Of a DNA stretch of 64,000 bases, positions 57,228 through 64,000 are shown one piece after another. Positions within the stretch are counted from its first letter, which is position 1, and every line of letters begins with the position of its first letter. The translations under genes were made by a program, and so were the position numbers. Source of the DNA: Filosporella fistucella (Eukaryota; Ascomycota; Leotiomycetes; Helotiales); NCBI GenBank assembly GCA_030077755.1, contig JAQJZZ010000011.1:806001-870000 (forward strand), written 5' to 3'. A model generated the notes under the pieces. It saw only the letters and a program-made list of their open reading frames with translations, had not been told where the DNA came from and did no database searches.

Positions 57228-57625
57228 GGATTGGGTTGTGGAAATGCCGTTGATATCTTGATACCTTGTTTATATGGGAGGGCATTGGGATAGAAGTCAG
57301 GCTGGCAGCATGGCTTATCGGTGCAATATAATTGCAAAGCACAAACATTTGGGAGTGTGGTTGAGAATGTCTCAGCTGCATTACAGCTTTATCCTGCAAA
57401 CATCACGGACCCGAAACCGAGACTCAACCACCTTGTGTACCAAAAGAACAAAGAAGCGCCTGCACATATGTTTCAATCATCTTAACAAAGCAGTAGGTCA
57501 GATAATATGGAAGTAAGCAAATATCTTAATCTCTGTAAAATACGAATCTATTTCTTGGTATCCTATTCCAATCCTCTCGATAACATCGAATTTCAAAAAC
57601 CACAATCTATCATACACGAAATACA
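57228..57625. other. Intergenic region, 0.4 kb
   Basis: Spacer and promoter of the acidic protein gene. Nothing is recognised. Confidence 0.45.
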
Positions 57626-58522
57626 ATGACCACCCTAACCCCCAACCCAGAAAAACGCCACCTCCTAACCACCCTCTCCGCCTCCCTCTCCACAATCACA
57701 TCCACAATCCACGATATAGAACTCGCAATCGCCAGCATAGAAACACAACTATCTTCTCTCTCCCACCCTTCTACCCCCGAGCCCTACGACCCAGCTCACC
57801 CTTCTCTAAAACACAAAACATATCCCTATGATCCCTCTGCTCCTCTCCTACCAGAACGACAGGATTCTACTGCAAGTGAATATGATCCAACGAATCCAAT
57901 GGGAAATGGGAGAAGGACAGTGGAGAGAGAGGTGGAGGTGGAGTATATGCGAATGGGTAAGAGGGGACAGTTTCTTAGTCCGTCGGCTATGGAACAGTAT
58001 TTTGGTGATGATGAGAGAAGTTCGCCGTTGAGAGAGGGGTTTGACTCTGCTATTGGGATTGAGAATGGGAAGAGAGGGGAGGGAGAGTTAGTGGAGGACT
58101 TGAGAGAAGAGATGGAGATGTCGGATACAGAAGGAGAGAGATTGGAAGAAGGTTTCAATGAAGATTTCAGTGGTACAGCCGCTGAAGAAGGCCAAAATCC
58201 AACTATCTCTACAAACGAAACTTACACATCCCCTCCTCATCAACTTCAAGATGAACACCAAGATGAAACCATTTTAAATCACGTTCCTGAAGAATGGGAA
58301 GAAAGAGATGGGAGTACAGATGCACAAGATGGAGATACACAAGATAGGGACATAAACTGGAAAACTTTGATTGGTGAGGATAATGAGAAGAGAGCTAGGG
58401 AAAGGGAGATAGAAGGGACTTATGAGGGGAGTGATCGGGATAGTTTATTTGGAGAGCAAGAAGGGGAAGTGGAAGATGAGGTGGATTATGGGGATGGAGA
58501 CGAGGAGATGGAGGGGTATTGA
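57626..58522 (+). CDS. Acidic, mostly disordered hypothetical protein
   Basis: 298 residues, single exon from ATG 57626. The first 50 residues form a probable coiled coil or helix (LLTTLSASLSTITSTIHDIELAIASIETQLSSL, here described only by its ends at residues 13 and 45). Two YDP motifs (PEPYDPAHPSL, TYPYDPSAPLL) and SPSAMEQYFGDDE follow. The rest is strongly acidic, with Glu-rich blocks and a DEVDYGDGDEEMEGY end. There is no signal, membrane segment or known domain. The short conserved-looking N-terminal part suggests a real protein. The function is unknown. Confidence 0.6.
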   Translation: MTTLTPNPEKRHLLTTLSASLSTITSTIHDIELAIASIETQLSSLSHPSTPEPYDPAHPSLKHKTYPYDPSAPLLPERQDSTASEYDPTNPMGNGRRTVEREVEVEYMRMGKRGQFLSPSAMEQYFGDDERSSPLREGFDSAIGIENGKRGEGELVEDLREEMEMSDTEGERLEEGFNEDFSGTAAEEGQNPTISTNETYTSPPHQLQDEHQDETILNHVPEEWEERDGSTDAQDGDTQDRDINWKTLIGEDNEKRAREREIEGTYEGSDRDSLFGEQEGEVEDEVDYGDGDEEMEGY

Positions 58523-58952
58523 GGTACGGATATTTGTGATTTGGTAGGGATAAGAAAGGACTTTACATTTTAAGAATTTATGTGTTTATTCTGAGATTGG
58601 TTTGTATATTCTTTTCTTCTGCTTCACAGATTCTGACTCGCTGCCACTTGGTGGGGGTTGTCCAGCTTCAAGAATAATGAACATAATAGTGTGAATCATA
58701 CAGGTCTTATTTGCACATCGAACCTTCTCTTATGATTCACGACTTAAGATTAACATAATTAGATGGACAAGCTATTATGAATCATGCTGCCTCTATATTC
58801 ACTTCGCATCCACGACGCAACAGGGACAAAAAGCTTTACCTCAATATACCACAAACAAAGCGTTGTAGGTTTACACCAATCACCCTTGCTTTCTCTATCA
58901 CTCTTTTTCCTCACTAAACATCCTCCACAATCCACCTCCTGCCCACATCAAA
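58523..58952. other. Intergenic region, 0.43 kb
   Basis: Spacer with no recognised feature; C/T-rich just before 58950. Confidence 0.45.
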
Positions 58953-59207
58953 ATGTGTACTCTCACTTTCACAACCTACACATGCACCTGCATTATCCCT
59001 TCTCTCTCCACCTGTCCCCGCTGTCCTGAGGCAGGATATATACAATGTATTGGTTTTATAAGTCAGAAAGAGCAGAACAAAGAAACTTGTTTGGGACTGG
59101 GAGAGTGTGTTATGGTGATTAGAGAGAGGGGGAGGGATTGGTGGAGAAAATGGGTTGCTGGGTTGGGAGATGGAGAGGAGAGAGGGTGGAAGATGAAGGC
59201 GGATTGA
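58953..59207 (+). CDS. Hypothetical 84-residue Cys-containing protein
   Basis: MCTLTFTTYTCTCIIPSLS is followed by CPRCPEAGYIQC and later CLGLGEC: nine cysteines, most in the first 35 residues, then a Trp/Arg-rich tail. The opening MC with a Tyr-x-Cys and CPxC arrangement recalls the N-terminal zinc module of the RING proteins at the left end, but no RING follows. It could be a stand-alone short zinc protein or a chance ORF. Confidence 0.38.
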   Translation: MCTLTFTTYTCTCIIPSLSTCPRCPEAGYIQCIGFISQKEQNKETCLGLGECVMVIRERGRDWWRKWVAGLGDGEERGWKMKAD

Positions 59208-62200
59208 TGATGGAGGGATTCGAAGGTGTGAAGTTGTGGTATGAAGGAGGGGATCGAAGGGGCATGGATTTGATTGTGGAAACTCACAAGCTCAAAATAG
59301 GTCGAGGAGGTCGGTTGAGATTGGTATGGTAAGGCGGCAGAAGGATGAACACTGATACGGTAGATACTCCTGTTGTGGGTGCCATTGTCAGCTAAGAGAT
59401 TCGAGTGCATTGAAATAGGATGGTGGGGACAACGAGGAAGGCGAAAGCTCAACTCTCAACTCATGCCAGCTTGGGGAAAATCGACGATTTGAATGCTAGA
59501 TATGTGAAAACGTCAATCCAGCTTGAAACAAAAGCTCGGGGTAGTTATTATGAGGATGATTCAAATTTGAAAGTCCGAGGAGTTGCGTGCGGATATTTCG
59601 GTGTTAATCTGGCTATAATGACAAGGACAAGCGAGATGATTCTGAGAATAATAATTGCGAAGAAATATGGGGAAGAAAGTTGAAATGAATAGAAGGTCGA
59701 TCATAGGGCAAACTATCAGGAACCACAAACTCAACTGTATTGGCAGTGAAGTCGGACTGAAAAGTATTTTTCTCGTCTATCAAGGCAACAGTTCTCAGTG
59801 GTGATGTCGTGGCCAGAATGGGTAATCAATGTCACTTCTCAACAACCCTGAAATGCTGGTGAATCCAGTACCGTCCCACGAGAATAGCTCAAATGGATAT
59901 TTGCCGCTCCACACTCAGCCTGCCAACCCGAGGCTTTCCATCTAACAAGCAACCTGCAATAATATTTAGGGAAGTTTCCAGGTAGTGCATCAACTCTTGA
60001 TAAGATCTGCGGTGTGACCAAGGTAGCACGAGGGATACCACGATATCATCTAGAACACTCAGGAGATCGAGGTATCCGGAATCTTTGAGGACCATAAAGT
60101 GTCCTAGTGTTTGCTAGCACTGCGGCAGAAGTTGCCAATATACATAGGAAGTATGAATGTTCGAACTCGGAGCCTTGTTCGAAGTGGTTCCCTCTTAAGG
60201 GGTGAAAGTAATTCTATAGGATTTCTGAAAAGATTTGTAGCATCCCATTCATGTCAAGGAGAGAAGGCTAGTAACGCAGAAGCGGTTCGGGTTGTGATGT
60301 GAACTCAAAAATTCAAAAATTCAAAATGGTGTGTGATCTCAGATCGAAGGGCTTGAAGCATTCGCTCTTTACTCGTTGAACAGAAACTGTGACGACGTAA
60401 ATTGAAGCTGCCTCGGTGCTTGAGTACACACCATACAAAATTACCCCTCAGCCGCTTATCGTACAAGCATCGGTGGGTTGGAAATGTTTACAGACCGATT
60501 TGTTAAAAAATGCATCTCGAATTACGCTTGGTTTCTGCGGGTAATTTCATGCACTCCGCTTCAACTTGCATATTCCTAAAAGAAAGTCCCAGATATTGAC
60601 CTCAGGCGTAGATCTGGGGATAAACTCAGGCCCAAGTCTGAATCCTAGTGTAGATCTTCCGTTAAAGGGTTGGAGATCAGGAGTAATTGTCCCGGCCAGA
60701 GGAACCTTGGTATTGTCTTCGAGATACCTGAAGAGAACCATAGCATCCAACCTCCATAGTGGTGTTTGCAGTTGATGGAGGTCATTCATGAAGCACCACC
60801 ATCGTCATAGCCAAATTTGAGCATTGTTGGAGTGATGGAATTATCCGCAAAGCTCACAAGAGAACCAAGTTTTCGTGTCAGATTCAGTCCAGCTGAGGTC
60901 ATCCCAACTCTGGAAGCACTCATCCATCTCAGGAAGTGATAAACATACTATGAGAAATATCAATGAATCGAGTGAAGTCACTAATGGCAAAGTGGAGATG
61001 CAAAAAAGAAGGAGAAGTGGGTCTCCTCGGTTCATGCAAGTCTGCCCTCCCCCGCATGCTGATCACTGCCGAACCTAAACTTATCTACCCCGGATTCAGA
61101 TTAACCTTAAAGGCTAAGGTTAACCAGACAGCAACTAGTTGTGAACTAGTCGTAGCATTCTTCAATCAACCTTTGAACATTCAGACGAGTCGCATCTTTC
61201 GTTGAGGCCAAGGCGATTCAAGGTTACAAAGACCGACGGAAGTGCACTGCCGAGAAGGGTAACATATGGCTGAGCTTAAAGCGCCACAGAGGTATTGGTG
61301 AACGCCACCATAGCAACACGGTTTTTGCTCTGCAATAAGCTTCCGGCTTTGGGTTAGACGTGCTGACGGCATTGCTTGTACAATTCGATGATTGCAATCA
61401 AGGTGGCCATCTTTGCCTCGTATTTCCCTAGAAAAAAATCGAAAGGAATGAATTGCACATAGCTCTTAAAGCAGCTGCTCTGCTTAGTTCTGGCCTTTGG
61501 ACGTTGGACCCTGGAGATCTGGCAATTCTCAACACTGACGATGTTGACTCCATCTCAACACCAATGAGGTCCGTCGTTGTTCGTTATGTGCCAGTGGCAG
61601 TAAGGCTCCACGGTGCCTCGGTACTTTTTAAAGATCTGAATGGCCATTGAGTGAAATCGAAGCGTAGACCGGTGTAGAATTTAGACTCATCTTCTAAGCT
61701 TTTCTCGTCCTGGCTTGCCGTCGATCCCCAGATTCAGACCCCTCATCCTCATTACCCGCAAGGCGCGCTAGGAACTCTCTCCTGACCATTATTCTCACTC
61801 TCATTCGTAGATGGCTTCAATAACGCCTCTCCATCATTATTTCAGGCCTTACCAACGTCTGTGGCTTGAATGTTTGCCTCCACCTGAAGAGAAGTCCTCG
61901 GCAGGTTTCAGCCAATCCCGCAAACTCGATCGGCATTTCGTCTCTTCTCTTTGGCTGAAAGCCACATTATTTTGCAGATATCAATGTAAATTGCAAATTG
62001 CACGCCGAGCAGAGTGGATCGACCGAGGACTCTATATTTCGTACGTGGTAAATCTCCTAGGTAATCGTGGGGAACCCGCTTCGGTACTTTTTTCTTGAGA
62101 CTGAAGTCCTAGCAGGCCCAGGAATATATATAGAGCCTACGAATCTTCTTCCAAGTTCATTATCATCCTTAATATCTTCTGCACTTCTCTCCATTCCACA
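59208..62200. other. Gene-poor stretch, 3 kb
   Basis: ORFs up to about 95 codons on both strands show no family resemblance, consistent splicing or signal sequences. The word CGGTACTTTTT occurs near 61619 and 62081. A short AAAATTC repeat lies at 60308-60324. The last 150 bp, with TATATATA near 62125, are the promoter of the peroxidase gene. Confidence 0.5.
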
Positions 62201-63463
62201 ATGAAGTATTCTTTGATCTCCATCGCTCTCGCGGCTGAGGCCGTTACCGCCTTCCCTTTCGTTGCTGAAATGCCAGGCGTCGATTTAAGTTTGTTCCGCA
62301 ACAAGCCAAGACAGCAACCCGGCGGAAGTAATCCAGGAGGAGCAGCTACATGTCCCTTCAATGCCAATCACGTACCAGCACCTGGCATCACAGCACAATA
62401 CCCATATAACGGCGCCAAAGATGGAAAGCCAGGAAAGGGCGTCGGTGGATACAAGGTCCCAGCTGATGGCGACACTGCACACTACTTCGTCGCTCCAGGT
62501 CCAGGAGACATTCGAGGTCCTTGCCCAGGATTGAACGCCGCTGCCAATCACAACTTCCTCGCCCATGACGGTATCGTCACGTTCAATGAGCTCGTCGATG
62601 CTCAACAAAATCTGTACAATGTCGGATATGATCTGGCGACTCTCCTTGCTCTGCTGGGCTTGACACTGACCGACGGTGATATTGTCACACAAAAGCTTTC
62701 CATCGGATGTGATGCTACCACGAGAACATCATGGAACCCAATTTTGACTGGCTCAGAGCCAGGTCTTGATGGCCACAACAAATTCGAGGCCGATACTTCC
62801 CTCACCCGTAACGATTTCTTCTTGGGCAAGGGTGACAACTTCAACTTCAATGGTACCCTCTTCAAGATGATGACCGATACCACTGGAGGTCTTTACAACC
62901 GTGATAACCTTGCCAAGTACCGTTACGAACGATACCAACAATCTCTCCGCGATAATAAGAATTTCTACTTCGGTCCTCTCTCTCTCCTCCTCTTCGGTGC
63001 CTCATCCTTTTTGTACGAGCTCATGCCTTCTGGCCCAGACTACATTCCAGACAAGGCCACCATCTCATCGTTCTTCGGTGCTGAGGAGCAAGCAGATGGA
63101 ACTTACACGTTCAATAACGCAGAGAGAATTCCTCCCAACTGGACCAACCGTGTCAAGCCATACACCAACTCCGATGTCACTGCTGAGATCTTGGCACAAT
63201 ATCTCGAGTATCCCGTTCTTTTCGGTGGTTCCACTGGTAATGGAGGGTTCAACCTCATCAACTTCAACAGTATCAAGGATGGAAAATTGATTGCTACTCC
63301 CGGCACATCCGAGACCTCCTGCTTGCTGTACCAGCTTGCCACCCAGAGTGTTCCATCATATCTCAACAGTGTGATCACACCAGCTGTCGAGACACTCGCC
63401 TTTGTTCTCAGCAAGATTGATCCTTCCTTGAAGAACCTTGGTTGCCCTCAACCACTCACTTAA
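62201..63463 (+). CDS. Secreted chloroperoxidase/peroxygenase-type heme-thiolate peroxidase
   Basis: 420 residues, single exon. A signal peptide (MKYSLISIALAAEAVTAFP) precedes the mature protein. The heme-ligand motif PCP is in RGPCPGLNAAANHNFLAHDG near residue 107, the hallmark of the heme-thiolate peroxidase (Peroxidase_2) family. The second region, FEADTSLTRNDFFLG near 194, corresponds to the Mg-binding and acid-base segment of peroxygenases, with EAD in place of the more usual EGD or EHD. The enzyme would use H2O2 to halogenate or oxygenate organic compounds outside the cell; the actual substrate is unknown. The length is that of the long fungal subgroup. The C-terminal end coincides with a 22-nt tandem repeat that also contains the stop codon. 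Confidence 0.92.
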   Translation: MKYSLISIALAAEAVTAFPFVAEMPGVDLSLFRNKPRQQPGGSNPGGAATCPFNANHVPAPGITAQYPYNGAKDGKPGKGVGGYKVPADGDTAHYFVAPGPGDIRGPCPGLNAAANHNFLAHDGIVTFNELVDAQQNLYNVGYDLATLLALLGLTLTDGDIVTQKLSIGCDATTRTSWNPILTGSEPGLDGHNKFEADTSLTRNDFFLGKGDNFNFNGTLFKMMTDTTGGLYNRDNLAKYRYERYQQSLRDNKNFYFGPLSLLLFGASSFLYELMPSGPDYIPDKATISSFFGAEEQADGTYTFNNAERIPPNWTNRVKPYTNSDVTAEILAQYLEYPVLFGGSTGNGGFNLINFNSIKDGKLIATPGTSETSCLLYQLATQSVPSYLNSVITPAVETLAFVLSKIDPSLKNLGCPQPLT

Positions 63464-63518
63464 ATGTGAAGAACCACTCACTTAAATATGAAGAACCGCC
63501 GACTTAAATGTGAAGAAA
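63453..63518 (+). repeat. Three 22-nt tandem units over the peroxidase stop
   Basis: Units at 63453-63474, 63475-63496 and 63497-63518 share ACTTAAATGTGAAGAA with few differences. The first contains the true stop TAA. The others lie in the 3' UTR. Confidence 0.85.
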
Positions 63519-64000
63519 TTAAACATTCGATTAATGGTTGTAGAATAATCGTGTCGCATTGCGCTAATTGTTCCGCCCAGATTCGAGGTAAAGCACGACG
63601 GATGGATGATGATTGTAAATATTTTGGAGCGGGAAGTTGGTTGCATACTTGTCGGTAATGATTTTACCTTTAGTGATGGATTGTTTGTATATAATTTGAT
63701 TCGATAATGAAAAGTCTGCAGAACGTTCATCAAAAGCTTCCTCGTCGCATTGCTTGTGAAATATGGATTTAATTATGCCTTGATTGGATCCATGTAAGCC
63801 ATTTGTTTCGTCCGATGGAATTGTTGGGGTCCAGCTGTCGAATCTGCCTCGCAGGAAGTCCGGGTTTTGCTCTTTCGCCACCATATCTCGGATGAGATGA
63901 GGAGGACACGAGACAATGTGCTTAGAAAATAAGAGCTCAAGTTAACAAAAATCGAATGGACAACGGTTTATGCATTGTACGTAGCGATGAGAATCGTATT
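63519..64000. other. 3' flank, 0.48 kb
   Basis: Downstream of the peroxidase to the window end. Minus-strand ORFs here (63482-63884) have no recognisable features. Confidence 0.45.

Noticed and set aside
59208..62200. Several 60-95 codon ORFs as genes
   Set aside because: No splice continuity, signal peptide, Cys pattern or family likeness; the frequency is as expected by chance.
63458..63518. CRISPR-like array
   Set aside because: Three head-to-tail 22-nt units without spacers; an ordinary tandem repeat in a eukaryotic 3' UTR.

Overview
The window is nuclear DNA of a filamentous ascomycete. Genes are split by many short GT-AG introns (mostly 45-75 nt), and the content is typical of Pezizomycotina: a methylcitrate synthase and mitochondrial isocitrate-lyase-type enzyme, homogentisate dioxygenase, WSC proteins, an F-box protein, a Fungal_trans_2-type regulator and a heme-thiolate peroxidase. 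A leotiomycete (Helotiales-like) host is my best inference. There is no CRISPR array, bacterial-type operon or rRNA, and no tRNA that I could recognise.

Layout. 0-10.5 kb: three divergent RING proteins (23-856 +, 5195-6109 -, 9557-10456 +) surround a wrecked serine-esterase gene. That gene is interrupted by a 3.3-kb TA-flanked element with terminal inverted repeats, and the element carries an intact two-exon F-box gene. 7-18.5 kb: two multi-pass membrane proteins, an intact type-B carboxylesterase and a Cys-rich, single-pass surface protein. 20-30 kb is the metabolic core: homogentisate 1,2-dioxygenase, a divergent head-to-head pair for the methylcitrate cycle (2-methylisocitrate lyase and 2-methylcitrate synthase) sharing a 0.5-kb promoter, then an enolase paralogue. 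30-34 kb: two tandem paralogues of a family I do not recognise. 34.5-40.8 kb is gene-poor, with a broken alpha/beta hydrolase. 40.9-46 kb: a 15-exon secreted protein with a beta-propeller-like region, three ASH-type Ig repeats and three WSC domains. 46.8-51.3 kb: an MFS sugar porter and a fungal regulator.

51.5-56 kb holds a second unrecognised family with an HSGCTC-type cysteine signature: one decayed copy, one small copy and one large repeat-bearing copy. The large copy is preceded by a tandem array of intron-like units. 56.5-58.5 kb: an Mpv17/PMP22 protein and an acidic disordered protein. 59-62.2 kb is empty of recognisable genes. The window closes with a secreted chloroperoxidase/peroxygenase.

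The genes that clearly work together are the methylcitrate pair, which detoxifies propionyl-CoA. The most unusual structures are the F-box gene inside a TIR element (1362-4660), the tandem intron array (53.6-54.25 kb), the HSGCTC family and the tandem family at 30.3-33.7 kb. Exon junctions were placed by hand from splice consensus, frame continuity and remembered family sequence; none was checked against transcripts.
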